This document shows, piece after piece, positions 1 to 8,166 of a stretch of 50,018 nucleotides of DNA. The DNA lies in the IMG/VR virus record IMGVR_UViG_3300030419_007586, positions 7,480-57,497 of that record. One strand, written 5' to 3'. The stretch comes from a virus. A program made the position numbers and the translations under genes. How positions within the stretch are numbered: position 1 is the stretch's first letter; the number at the start of each line of letters is the position of its first letter. Under the pieces are notes generated by a model that saw only the letters and a list, made by a program, of their open reading frames with translations, was not told the origin of the DNA and did no database searches.

Positions 1-520
1 GATTACACTGAAAGGATGCTATTCTCTTGCCGTTCATTGATTCACACAAGTCAACCGTGCGATGATTTTTTATAATTTCCCTATCTGGCCACGGAAGATC
101 TTGCATTGGAGGCTTTGTGCCCATAATAATTGCATCCGTCTTGCCATTAACAATATCCAAGAACGGCTCTTCTCCTTCCCCAATCACGACTTGGTCAACC
201 TCATCATGATTTATGCACTCTTGAGGAAGAGCAGAAGGATGAAAGCCTCCAAAAACAGTTCTTGTTTGTGGGCTTTTTTCTTTAATTGCCGCAGCTAATC
301 TTAAGGCATGAGGCCACGCCGGCGATGTGCAAGAAAAGCCTACAACATCTGCCCCAATAGATGCCTCAATTATAGTTTCATCAGTGTCAAAATTGCCCTG
401 AAAACATTGTAAATCCAATTCTCCTACAAAATGTTTTTTAAGATAACCCGCTATGAAACCTAGGCCAATAGGCTCCCAGATGTTTTCATAATAAGGCTGC
501 ACTAGTATTACTTTTGTCAT
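1..520 (-). CDS. Cobalamin-binding radical SAM family protein, N-terminal part (cut by window edge)
   Basis: The frame is open from an ATG at 520 down to the window edge, so only about 173 N-terminal residues are seen. It begins MTKVILVQPYYENIWEPIG and contains VGFSCTSPAWPHALRLA, GGFHPSALP and IGEGEEPFLDIV. These are the hallmarks of the B12-binding Rossmann domain that precedes a radical SAM domain in BchE/PhpK-type enzymes. The CxxxCxxC cluster motif would lie beyond the edge and cannot be checked. It is the last visible gene of the sugar operon and starts directly after the stop of a DegT gene, so a sugar or lipid methyltransferase or rearrangement role is possible. That role is inference. 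Confidence 0.75.
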   Translation of the reverse strand, partial: MTKVILVQPYYENIWEPIGLGFIAGYLKKHFVGELDLQCFQGNFDTDETIIEASIGADVVGFSCTSPAWPHALRLAAAIKEKSPQTRTVFGGFHPSALPQECINHDEVDQVVIGEGEEPFLDIVNGKTDAIIMGTKPPMQDLPWPDREIIKNHRTVDLCESMNGKRIASFQCN

Positions 521-1153
521 TTATCTGTTCGACTCCGTATACACTTTGTAAATAGATAAATCTTGATATTCAATCTCCAAATCTTCATTATAATCTGTAA
601 TGCCAAGCATCAAAACAGCACCTTTTGCTGCGATTTCTGGGAGCATATAATAGTTCCATCCAAGCATATCGAACTTTTCTACTAGATGATCAACAGGTCG
701 TCGGCCAAAATACACGGCTCGCTTAAGCCATTTATAAGCTTCCTCATCATCAGTCAGTATCATACCCCCTTTGCCACATTTTAAATATTTATGAGGACCA
801 CTAAAAGACAGGCATTGAAACTGTCCTGGTATGTACATATTTTTCCGAAAAGTCAAAGCACTATCCCATACCGGGAAAGGTTCTAATTTATATTGACCTT
901 TTAGTTTCTTTCCCACCATAGCAGGATGATTTTGATCAAATTTGACTTTATTACCTGCCTGTATAATGGCACAAGGTACGGACATAAAAGTGCGAGCGGG
1001 AATAGTAATCTCCTCATCTTCTATTTTAAGATACTTCATACATAAAAACAATGCATTAGTGGCGTTATCAACAGCTATAGCATATGGTGCGCCGCAATAT
1101 TCAGCCACGTTTTCTTCAAATATATTTATAATTTCATATGGATTGTGTTTCAT
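521..1153 (-). CDS. Short DegT/DnrJ/EryC1-like aminotransferase
   Basis: This 210-aa protein resembles the N-terminal large domain of PLP sugar aminotransferases. APYAIAVDNATNAL matches the cofactor-phosphate region. SFSGPHKYLKCGKGGMI fits the segment with the Schiff-base lysine followed by a Gly-rich turn. Family members are normally about 370 aa, so the C-terminal small domain is missing. A full-length paralogue lies at 6120-7244. The ATG overlaps the previous stop as ATGA. It could be a minimal aminotransferase or dehydratase-like enzyme, or a decayed copy. The reading frame is intact and the operon spacing is normal, so it is probably expressed. Confidence 0.72.
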   Translation of the reverse strand: MKHNPYEIINIFEENVAEYCGAPYAIAVDNATNALFLCMKYLKIEDEEITIPARTFMSVPCAIIQAGNKVKFDQNHPAMVGKKLKGQYKLEPFPVWDSALTFRKNMYIPGQFQCLSFSGPHKYLKCGKGGMILTDDEEAYKWLKRAVYFGRRPVDHLVEKFDMLGWNYYMLPEIAAKGAVLMLGITDYNEDLEIEYQDLSIYKVYTESNR

Positions 1154-1803
1154 GAGTTTATCTTCTTGTAGATTAATTCTGCAACCATAAAATCAAATTC
1201 AGTATCGATGTCGACAGACTCTATTTCATCAAGTACATAAAAATAAGGCTTTTTGGTAACCACATTAGCATATTTTACCATATCTTTTTTTGATATTAAA
1301 CACACTCCATAAGTAATCTTATATATATCAGGTAAATCTTGACTGTTTGGGGACTTGTCAATGTCATAATTTAATGGCTTCCCATCAAGCCACATATGAT
1401 GTTTAACAGGAGCAACAGTAACAAGATTCTCGACTTTTTCATCTTGATAGCGCTTAATGCATTCTTGATAGGTTTCTGACGACACCAAAGGACAAGTAAC
1501 CGGAGAATACATTAAATGATCTCCGTCAATACTTTCACCTAGATTTCTAAAAAATTCAGAATTATCAGCTTCAGAACTGGCGAAATAGCTTTCACGCCCA
1601 TGGGTGTCAACTCCTAATTTAGCTGCTGTTTTTAGCATCTCGTCACAATCAGAACTTACTACAATTTTATCAATAGAGGGTATTTGTTTGAGTTGTTCTA
1701 TTTTTATTTTTAATAAATTTGCACCAGCAAAAGGCTTTGTATTCTTATTCTTAACGCGCACTGAACCTTTTCTAACCGGAATAATAGCGGTAATCTTTTT
1801 CAC
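1150..1803 (-). CDS. NeuA-like acylneuraminate/nonulosonate cytidylyltransferase
   Basis: The sequence starts KKITAIIPVRKGSVRVKNKN, a variant of the IPARxGSKxxxxKN motif of CMP-sialic acid, pseudaminate and legionaminate synthetases. Later segments IDKIVVSSDCDEML and ESVDIDTEFDFMVAE are also typical of the family. The product would activate a nonulosonic or KDO-like sugar as the CMP derivative. I chose the GTG at 1803 because it overlaps the upstream stop (TAGTG) and has GGGAGAG five bases upstream. A TTG at 1830 would give nine extra residues. The neighbouring DegT gene and GT42/DUF115-like gene fit a sialic-acid-like branch, but no NeuB synthase is visible here. Confidence 0.85.
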   Translation of the reverse strand: MKKITAIIPVRKGSVRVKNKNTKPFAGANLLKIKIEQLKQIPSIDKIVVSSDCDEMLKTAAKLGVDTHGRESYFASSEADNSEFFRNLGESIDGDHLMYSPVTCPLVSSETYQECIKRYQDEKVENLVTVAPVKHHMWLDGKPLNYDIDKSPNSQDLPDIYKITYGVCLISKKDMVKYANVVTKKPYFYVLDEIESVDIDTEFDFMVAELIYKKINS

Positions 1804-2192
1804 TACAACTCTCCCAATATTTCTTGCCAATTATTTTCAAATCTTATAGCTTTATCATCAATGTAAAATTGTGCGCGCGGCTTTTCGTGAGTTATGTCAT
1901 CGACATATTGCATAACATCATGTCTTTCTAGCCACTCTTGAACCAATTCTTTACCTGTTTTGCCGTCAACCAAAGGCCTATCAGGGCGCACCTTTGCTGA
2001 AAAAATGATAATATTGTATCGTTTTGATAGAAATCTTATTGCATCTAAAGAGCCTTCGATTGGCTCTCCGTAACAAGTGCCATCGTGCCATCCTTTATCA
2101 AAGGTATGCACCACTCCATCAAAATCAATTGCAATATTGTGCAATTCTTGTTCGAAACCAGGTGGAACGTTCTTGTTAAAAATCTTACTCAT
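1803..2192 (-). CDS. Small HAD-superfamily phosphatase
   Basis: This 129-aa protein has the HAD nucleophile motif as IAIDFDGVVHTFD. A serine/threonine-type motif II region follows as IIIFSAKVRP, and a late acidic motif as FYIDDKAIRF. No large cap domain fits, so it is a capless HAD hydrolase of the kind common in phages. The ATG overlaps the stop of the upstream SIS gene (ATGA) with a strong GGGGGAGG site. Next to a GmhA-like isomerase it could dephosphorylate a heptose or nonulosonate phosphate. The substrate is not shown by the sequence. Confidence 0.7.
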   Translation of the reverse strand: MSKIFNKNVPPGFEQELHNIAIDFDGVVHTFDKGWHDGTCYGEPIEGSLDAIRFLSKRYNIIIFSAKVRPDRPLVDGKTGKELVQEWLERHDVMQYVDDITHEKPRAQFYIDDKAIRFENNWQEILGEL

Positions 2193-2800
2193 TTAACCTC
2201 CCCCGAATCTACTTCAGATACAATTCCTAACTTTTCAAATTTTCTGTCCCTAGCTTTTTTGAAAACCGAAGGGCACTCAAAACCTGCCGAATGAGTTAAT
2301 TGGTAAGTCAAAGCCAGTGATAATATTTCTGATGTGTGATATAAAGTAACATCTTGTGAAATAACTATAATTTCTTCACTCAAGTCTGTCTTTGGCTGCG
2401 CAGTGATTAGAGCGCCTGAAATGCCTTGATCAATAGCATATTCTAATGCATTCACTGTTGCTCTAGAGCTGGTTCCACTTGTTGAGCAAGAAAAGCCCAT
2501 TACCAAGCACTGTGAAGGGTCGATTCCTCTTAATCTATACTTTAGCCACGTTGTAAACCAAGATTCTGCATCCTTATCTCCAATGATAGAGGTCGATGTA
2601 ATGCCTGATCCTGGTGAAATTGCATTTTTATCTGTTAATCGAGAAATGTCAATAGCTGCGTGGTCAGCAATTGCCAAATTGCCTCCGTTTCCAAAAAGAA
2701 AGATATTTGTTGCTTTTCCAAATTCACTCTCTAATTTTTGCCATGGCTGTGAATGGACTATTGTTTCAAACTTTCTATCAAAATTTTCTATATTTAGCAT
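2189..2800 (-). CDS. SIS-domain sugar isomerase, GmhA-like
   Basis: This 203-aa protein has a single SIS domain. FLFGNGGNLAIADHAAID corresponds to the first phosphosugar-binding turn of GmhA (sedoheptulose-7-phosphate isomerase). VMGFSCSTSGTSSRATVNAL is the second SIS Ser/Thr-rich loop. Length matches GmhA (about 195 aa). The acidic residue in the GmhA FAEELxG helix is not obviously kept here (AAIDISRLT), so catalysis should be confirmed. Other ADP-heptose genes are 7-10 kb away in the same operon, which supports a heptose role. It starts with ATG after a GGAAG site. Confidence 0.65.
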   Translation of the reverse strand: MLNIENFDRKFETIVHSQPWQKLESEFGKATNIFLFGNGGNLAIADHAAIDISRLTDKNAISPGSGITSTSIIGDKDAESWFTTWLKYRLRGIDPSQCLVMGFSCSTSGTSSRATVNALEYAIDQGISGALITAQPKTDLSEEIIVISQDVTLYHTSEILSLALTYQLTHSAGFECPSVFKKARDRKFEKLGIVSEVDSGEVK

Positions 2801-2818
2801 ATTTCTTCCTCTATATTA

Positions 2819-3538
2819 TTATTTAAATTTTACAATTTCAGGGAATATATCCAAAGCAACAGGATTTATCGAAAACAGTTTTACATCAGGATAGTTTTTG
2901 CTAATCCAATCCTTTACTATTTTCCAATATCTCAAAATATAATAATCAGCTTGTTGTTGCTTGCCGATCATTATTTTAGCAAAAGTGCCATTTGAATAAT
3001 CACAATCATGGCCAACTAAAAATATATTTTTAACCCCGCAAAATAAAATAAATTGCAACACTTCAAAGCTTATAGAAGCAACGGCGACCAAATTTTCTAG
3101 AGATATATCTTTTCGAAAAAGACAGCTAGAAGGATTTCCACCACTATCGCAAATATAATATTTAGAATTTTTTAAATTTAAAGGCAATTGTCCATTTCTA
3201 GGCACTTCGCCCCAATTAGGCACGGATATCTTTCTATCATCCTTCCAGTTACAATATCTAACGAATTTTTGTTTTTTAGGACTATAATCATCATATTCCT
3301 GAAACCTATCGTAAAATTTTGATGGCACTTGGGGCATCGCGTCTCCCATAAACCAATAATCTAAATCTATTCCTTCTAGAAATATTTGGTCATTTGTGCC
3401 AAACCTTAAAAACTCATCTGGAATTGTAGCAAAATCAAACTGCAAAATGGATGGACCTGATCCGAAAAACACAGCAGATTGACCGCTGTGCTTATTCATA
3501 TATGGCCCAAAAGGATTTTCGAAAACATCTTCAACCAT
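2819..3538 (-). CDS. DUF115/GT42-like glycosyltransferase candidate
   Basis: The N-terminal segment SAVFFGSGPSILQFDFATIP followed by RFGTNDQIF and DYWFMGDAMP resembles the nucleotide-binding start shared by GT42 sialyltransferases and DUF115 proteins (GNGPSL then a cysteine or threonine plus N at the donor site). Late IFLVGHDCDYS is also compatible. Length is 239 aa from the ATG at 3538, which overlaps the previous stop (TGATG). The in-frame TTG one codon upstream is less likely. With a CMP-sugar synthetase nearby it may transfer a nonulosonate. The family assignment is tentative and made from motif memory. Confidence 0.5.
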   Translation of the reverse strand: MVEDVFENPFGPYMNKHSGQSAVFFGSGPSILQFDFATIPDEFLRFGTNDQIFLEGIDLDYWFMGDAMPQVPSKFYDRFQEYDDYSPKKQKFVRYCNWKDDRKISVPNWGEVPRNGQLPLNLKNSKYYICDSGGNPSSCLFRKDISLENLVAVASISFEVLQFILFCGVKNIFLVGHDCDYSNGTFAKIMIGKQQQADYYILRYWKIVKDWISKNYPDVKLFSINPVALDIFPEIVKFK

Positions 3539-4143
3539 CAAGCAGATTTACCTATATACACCGGAATTCCGCCTAACTTTGAAGCTCCTAGTAGTTTTTG
3601 ATTTAGAAGCTCTTCGCCGTTATTAAATTTTTTAAACCAACTTTTAAGAGTATCTTCAAAGCCAGGATCACTTGGATCGCCCCCGTAATCTATTACAAAA
3701 CAAGACTTTACTGATAGATTATTTAAAATATCTGTGTAGTAATATCTTGGCGTTTCAGACAAGCAATGCGTAGCCACGAGCAAATCCCATTCTTCATTGA
3801 ATATTTTCTCATACTCACTTGATTTGATATATTTTACGCCTGTATTGCCAGCCAATGTCTCTTCTATATACTGAAAGTTCCTTTCGATATCCAGTATAGT
3901 ATATTCAACATTGTTATTTTTATTTAAAATGTTTTTGGCTAGAAAGCCCGTGCCGGCGCCAATTTCCAGTATCTTGCCGGAAAAATCAGAAAAATGAGTT
4001 TCCCATAAATTTAAATATTCAGGATCACCGCCAATATCTGGAAATACATCCGCTGCCGTCGCTGTTCGGACGTGGCCGCGATGTCGCACCCAAGTTGATT
4101 TTAAATTCTCATTATTTATACTGCTAAAATCTATATTTGACAT
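3538..4143 (-). CDS. SAM-dependent methyltransferase, putative sugar O-methyltransferase
   Basis: The 201-aa protein has a class I methyltransferase motif I as KILEIGAGTGFLAKNI, a motif II acidic end as YTILDIER, and a motif IV-like DLLVATHCLSE. Its size and the short C-terminus resemble the putative sugar O-methyltransferases found in capsule and O-antigen loci. It starts with ATG after an AAAAGGAG site and overlaps the downstream gene by one base. The methyl acceptor is unknown. Confidence 0.72.
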   Translation of the reverse strand: MSNIDFSSINNENLKSTWVRHRGHVRTATAADVFPDIGGDPEYLNLWETHFSDFSGKILEIGAGTGFLAKNILNKNNNVEYTILDIERNFQYIEETLAGNTGVKYIKSSEYEKIFNEEWDLLVATHCLSETPRYYYTDILNNLSVKSCFVIDYGGDPSDPGFEDTLKSWFKKFNNGEELLNQKLLGASKLGGIPVYIGKSA

Positions 4144-4156
4144 GTTCAGACTCCTT

Positions 4157-5110
4157 TTAAAACATACGCTTCACATTAACATAAGGATCTCTGAAATCCA
4201 CAACATTAAGGGCTTCAACAATTTCATCAATACCTTCTTCGATATCTATGGTTGTCTCAAATCCCAGATCGTTAATCTTTTTATAACTTACTATATAATT
4301 TCTCTTATCGGCATCTTCGCCAATATCGGCATAATGTATGTATGCGCCTGTTTTATTGGCTATAAATTCACAAATCTCTTCTTTGCTGTAATTCATATTA
4401 CTGCTGCCGACATTAAATACATTATCTTTTATTTCTTTAAAATTTTTAATACCAAAAAGAAAAGATGCTCCCATATCAGAAACGTGGATAAAAGTTCTCA
4501 TAAAGTGTTTTTCATAGACTACCAAATAGCCGTCGCGAAGGCACTTATTTGTGAAATCATTGACTAACAAATCCAATCTCAAACGAGGCGAGACTCCAAA
4601 AGCTGTGGCAAATCTATACGCCACCACATTTCCTCTTTCTAAAAGCATCTTCTCTGCTTCAGTCTTTGTAGAGCCATAAAGACTTAAAGGATTAAGAGGG
4701 GTTTCTTCGGTGCATATTTCGGTAACTTTACCGTAGTTGCTTCCCGTTGAGCCGTATAATATTTGTTGCGACTTGTCTGTGACTTCTATTAGGTTTCTTG
4801 TCCCCTCAACATTTACATTCACTGCTAATTCAGGATTGTTTTTACAAGCTGGAAAACCGACGATCGCTGCTAGGTGAACTATGACATCTTGATCTTTTAC
4901 AGCTTTGGCCAAGTCTTCTTTTACTGTTATATCCCCTTTAATAAAGTGAAAATTTTTATTCCGAAAAAACGGCAAAAGCTGATTGCCGCCCTGCATTAAA
5001 TTATCAAACACTGTCACTTCATAGCCCTCTTTTAATAGCTTGGGCAACAATGATGTACCTACGTAGCCAGCTCCACCAGTAACTAATATTTTTTTTCGCC
5101 AATTTACCAT
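4157..5110 (-). CDS. NAD-dependent sugar-nucleotide epimerase/dehydratase (extended SDR)
   Basis: The 317-aa protein begins KILVTGGAGYVGTSLLPKLL, the GxxGxxG dinucleotide site of extended SDRs. DVIVHLAAIVGFPACKNNP follows, and then the catalytic region with ILYGSTGSNYGK and SLYGSTKTEAEK (Y..xK pair). The length is normal for UDP-sugar or GDP-sugar epimerases and dehydratases. The VGFPAC segment is typical of bacterial surface-polysaccharide epimerases of unassigned specificity. The start is ATG after GGAGAA and overlaps the preceding stop by seven bases. Confidence 0.85.
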   Translation of the reverse strand: MVNWRKKILVTGGAGYVGTSLLPKLLKEGYEVTVFDNLMQGGNQLLPFFRNKNFHFIKGDITVKEDLAKAVKDQDVIVHLAAIVGFPACKNNPELAVNVNVEGTRNLIEVTDKSQQILYGSTGSNYGKVTEICTEETPLNPLSLYGSTKTEAEKMLLERGNVVAYRFATAFGVSPRLRLDLLVNDFTNKCLRDGYLVVYEKHFMRTFIHVSDMGASFLFGIKNFKEIKDNVFNVGSSNMNYSKEEICEFIANKTGAYIHYADIGEDADKRNYIVSYKKINDLGFETTIDIEEGIDEIVEALNVVDFRDPYVNVKRMF

Positions 5111-5394
5111 TTTATTCTCCTGATTAATATATCCTTTAACATTACCCAGTCACACAATTTTGCCCAAAGTGGCTTTGACCAAGCTGCAGGTTTATTTTTT
5201 TCAAAAAACATATGCCCACTCCAAGCAAATGGATAAACAACAAAAGGCGCTAGCACAAGAAACAACCACGCTGATTTACTAACGCATAAAACGATAAACA
5301 TAACAGTTGCCAACTGACCTAAAACGTGGAGGCGGCGATTCCATTTATTTTGATGTAATGTTAAATAATATTGATAATATTCTTTAAAACTCAT
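5104..5394 (-). CDS. DUF962/Mpo1-like integral membrane protein
   Basis: This 96-aa protein has YYLTLHQNKWNRRLHVLGQL, a histidine-rich start matching the DUF962 pattern H(x)4-5NR(x)LHxxG. Two hydrophobic segments (about residues 30-45 and 47-58) follow, then WSGHMFFEKNKPAAWSKP, another family hallmark. Yeast Mpo1 of this family is an iron-dependent dioxygenase acting on 2-hydroxy fatty acids. Bacterial members are uncharacterised. Finding it between two sugar SDR genes is unusual, and a role in lipid A or membrane lipid change is only inference. It overlaps the following SDR gene by seven bases. Confidence 0.78.
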   Translation of the reverse strand: MSFKEYYQYYLTLHQNKWNRRLHVLGQLATVMFIVLCVSKSAWLFLVLAPFVVYPFAWSGHMFFEKNKPAAWSKPLWAKLCDWVMLKDILIRRIKW

Positions 5395-6116
5395 AATGGT
5401 ATTTTTCCTTTTAAATAATCTTTTAGATCAGCCATAGTCTTGTCAATCGAATATATATATTGTCCATCTTGACCCCATAAATGAGCATATTGTGTAACCA
5501 TATTTTCTTTTACCAATGTTGCATTGTCCAGGTCCAATTTTTCTAATTTAAACAACTTTAAAACATCGCAAAATGGCACAGGAGCAGGGCTTATATTCAT
5601 AACGGAGATATCATTTTTTAATACTATTTGAATATCTTCCCATATGTTGTTCAAGTAATAATATTGAAAATGGCTTTTCGGGTTGGGCAAATACTCATAA
5701 TTTTCGTTAATCATATCATATATTGCATTTTTTTTAAGTCCTTCCCCAAAAAGAGCTGGTAGGCGCACTATTGTAAGGTTTTGATATCTACTTTGCAACG
5801 CAGTTTCTAGATACAAGCGATTGCGGCCATACGCATTATCTGCAGGATTTTCATACACTGCAATTGTCGAAATTAACACAAATTTCTTACACTCAACCTT
5901 GCTTAAGTGATGCAATAGCTTGTTTATTTGATAAAGATCATCTGCTGGCTTTTTGTTTGCTTTCCACTTGGTGCCGCGTGCTCCAGCACAAACTATTAAA
6001 TCAAAAGATCTACCTTCTATTTCTCTAATATTTTTAGAATTATAACAAAAATCAAATTCTGTTTGCCTATTGATATTAGAGCCTACAAATCCTGTATGTC
6101 CTATCAGTGCTTTCAA
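5391..6116 (-). CDS. NAD-dependent epimerase/reductase-like SDR
   Basis: The 241-aa protein starts KALIGHTGFVGSNINRQ, an extended-SDR dinucleotide site. The typical ISTIAVYENPADNAYGRNRL segment follows with the Y..xxR/K catalytic area, where the usual lysine appears to be arginine. The C-terminal substrate domain is short. The only sensible start is a TTG at 6116, since the Rossmann glycine motif begins within a few residues of it. The gene follows the DegT aminotransferase by three bases. It may be a dTDP- or GDP-sugar reductase; specificity is not readable. Confidence 0.7.
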   Translation of the reverse strand: MKALIGHTGFVGSNINRQTEFDFCYNSKNIREIEGRSFDLIVCAGARGTKWKANKKPADDLYQINKLLHHLSKVECKKFVLISTIAVYENPADNAYGRNRLYLETALQSRYQNLTIVRLPALFGEGLKKNAIYDMINENYEYLPNPKSHFQYYYLNNIWEDIQIVLKNDISVMNISPAPVPFCDVLKLFKLEKLDLDNATLVKENMVTQYAHLWGQDGQYIYSIDKTMADLKDYLKGKIPL

Positions 6117-6119
6117 TCT

Positions 6120-7244
6120 TTAAAAACTCTTTACTGCTTTGACAATCCTTTCAACATCTTTATCCATTAAATCATTGTGCAGAGGTATCAAAATAACATC
6201 TTCATCAGCCCTTTTGGTATTAGGAAGATCACACAACCCGCCAAAAATATCATATGTATCATTCCTGCGATTGTTAACGTTAACTTGAATACCTTGTTTC
6301 CACATATATTCAGCAAATTCCAGCCTATTTTCTACGTGTACTGGGAATATCTGATAGTTGGGTTTCCAATAATCCTTATATTCAATAAGTTTAATCTTTT
6401 CCAGATCAGCAAATTCCTTTCTATATAGATCTCCTATTTTTCTGCGGCGCTCTAGAGGCACGTCGATATAATCAATGGCGACACAGGCCAATGTAGCAGT
6501 AATATCGTTCATATTTGACTTAAAACCTACCCCATCTGGCGTTGAAGGCAGTGGATCGAGCTTATCTGTCTTTTTAGCTTCTCTGTCGATTCCATACCAC
6601 GTTTGTTTCTTAAGTTTTTTATATATTTCTTCATTAGTGGTGGTTACAACACCTCCATCTCCGCACGTAACAATTTTTACGCACTGAAAAGAAAAAGTAG
6701 CAATATCACCAGTTGAGCCAATTGGATTGCCTTTATATTCACTAGTCATTGCATGAGCACTATCTTCAATTATAGGAAGATTGTGCCTTTTGGCCACAGC
6801 TCGAAGCTCATCCAAATCAACTGGATTACCAGCATAATGCACGCACATAATTGCTTTTGTTTTATCTGTTATCTTCTCCTCGACACTTTTAGGATCAATA
6901 TTTAAAGTTTCATACTGAATGTCAGCAAAAACAGGCTTAGCGCCTACTTCCAATATTGCTGTATTCGTTGCTATAAAAGTAAAAGGAGTGCTTACAACTT
7001 CATCGCCTGGGCCGACGTCCAGAGCCCTTAAGGCAATTTTTAAGGCCGCTGTGCCGCTCATACAAGCTATGGCATATGGGGCTTTAAACCTGTTACAAAT
7101 CTTTTCTCTAAACTCTTTTTCTTTCTTTCCAGTATTAATCCAGGTTGATTTAAGCGTTTTAGCTACTTCTTCTGCGGCATTATCTGGAATACATACGCCC
7201 CAACAACGTATTTCTTCTCCCATTTCAAAATCTTTTTTAGCCAT
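6120..7244 (-). CDS. DegT/DnrJ/EryC1 family PLP-dependent sugar aminotransferase
   Basis: Full-length (374 aa) fold-type I aminotransferase. APYAIACMSGTAALKIAL binds the cofactor phosphate. VVSTPFTFIATNTAIL and PIIEDSAHAMTSEYKG carry the ring-stacking and Asp contacts. FSFQCVKIVTCGDGGVV contains the expected Schiff-base lysine, with DGG in place of the more usual EGG. It would aminate a 3- or 4-keto nucleotide sugar such as those made by the neighbouring SDR proteins. The ATG overlaps the upstream stop (TAATG) and has an AAGGAG site. Confidence 0.88.
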   Translation of the reverse strand: MAKKDFEMGEEIRCWGVCIPDNAAEEVAKTLKSTWINTGKKEKEFREKICNRFKAPYAIACMSGTAALKIALRALDVGPGDEVVSTPFTFIATNTAILEVGAKPVFADIQYETLNIDPKSVEEKITDKTKAIMCVHYAGNPVDLDELRAVAKRHNLPIIEDSAHAMTSEYKGNPIGSTGDIATFSFQCVKIVTCGDGGVVTTTNEEIYKKLKKQTWYGIDREAKKTDKLDPLPSTPDGVGFKSNMNDITATLACVAIDYIDVPLERRRKIGDLYRKEFADLEKIKLIEYKDYWKPNYQIFPVHVENRLEFAEYMWKQGIQVNVNNRRNDTYDIFGGLCDLPNTKRADEDVILIPLHNDLMDKDVERIVKAVKSF

Positions 7245-8164
7245 TATAGCATCTCCTTGTAATAGTCTACCGTTTGTTTCACTCCTTCTTCGTGATCATA
7301 AAATCGATAACCCTCAAAAACTTGCACAAACCTTCTATTTCCTAAAATCTTTATTGCCGCCCCATCTTGATATTTGGTGTTAAAAACCAGGTCACCATCA
7401 TATCCAACTGATTTAGCAATACAGCCAGCCGTTTCGGCAATTGAAAATCCCTTTCCTTGTGCGATGTTAACAGGCTCGATAACACTTTCCTTTAGTTTTA
7501 AAGCATTTAACATAATCGCACATACATCATCAATGTAAATCCACTCTCTGATTGGCCTGCCTGTGCCCCAAATTTCAAATTCAGGATCACCATTTTTAAT
7601 AGTGTCTAGCATACGTATAATCATTCCATTTAAAGCATGCACTTTATTTGGGTCTGTGCTGTCGCCGGGGCCATATATGCCGGGGAACATAAGATTGATA
7701 CTTTTTACTCCATATTGCATATTGTAACATCTAGAGACATAGTATAGAACTCTCTTAAAATTTCCAAAAGAAAAAACAGAATGATGTACTTCGCCTTTAA
7801 GCCAATTTTGCTCTTCTTGAATAGTGTTCCCATCTGCATAACAACAATTAGACAAAGGATTAACAACAGTTGCATCTGGGTAGTATTTTAAAACTGCTTT
7901 ATACAAGTTAACAGCCATCAAAGTATTGTCAGTTATGACCTCGGCAGCTTTTTCTGTAACGTAATGCACGCTTCCAACATTAGCTGCACAATTAAAAATA
8001 GCATCTACTTGTCCTATTTCTTCTAAAATTTTACATAGCCCCTCATAATCTCTTAAATCGCATTCTTTCCTTGATATTCCAAACACCTGATGTCCCCGGT
8101 CGATCAAGAACTGTTTTAAATTTTTTCCTACAAAACCAGTATGTCCTAAAATTAGATACTTCAT
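7244..8164 (-). CDS. GDP-fucose synthase-like SDR (epimerase/reductase)
   Basis: The 306-aa protein starts YLILGHTGFVGKNLKQFL. It then shows KECDLRDYEG, NCAANVGSVHY, NPLSNCCYADG, FPGIYGPGDS and EWIYIDDV, in the order found in GDP-L-fucose synthase and related enzymes. The catalytic YxxxK position reads F-G-N-F-K (SVFSFGNFKR), so the tyrosine is replaced by phenylalanine. The rest of the fold is intact, so either another residue serves as acid or the activity differs. It starts with ATG and overlaps the downstream aminotransferase by one base (TAATG). Confidence 0.78.
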   Translation of the reverse strand: MKYLILGHTGFVGKNLKQFLIDRGHQVFGISRKECDLRDYEGLCKILEEIGQVDAIFNCAANVGSVHYVTEKAAEVITDNTLMAVNLYKAVLKYYPDATVVNPLSNCCYADGNTIQEEQNWLKGEVHHSVFSFGNFKRVLYYVSRCYNMQYGVKSINLMFPGIYGPGDSTDPNKVHALNGMIIRMLDTIKNGDPEFEIWGTGRPIREWIYIDDVCAIMLNALKLKESVIEPVNIAQGKGFSIAETAGCIAKSVGYDGDLVFNTKYQDGAAIKILGNRRFVQVFEGYRFYDHEEGVKQTVDYYKEML

Positions 8165-8166
8165 TA

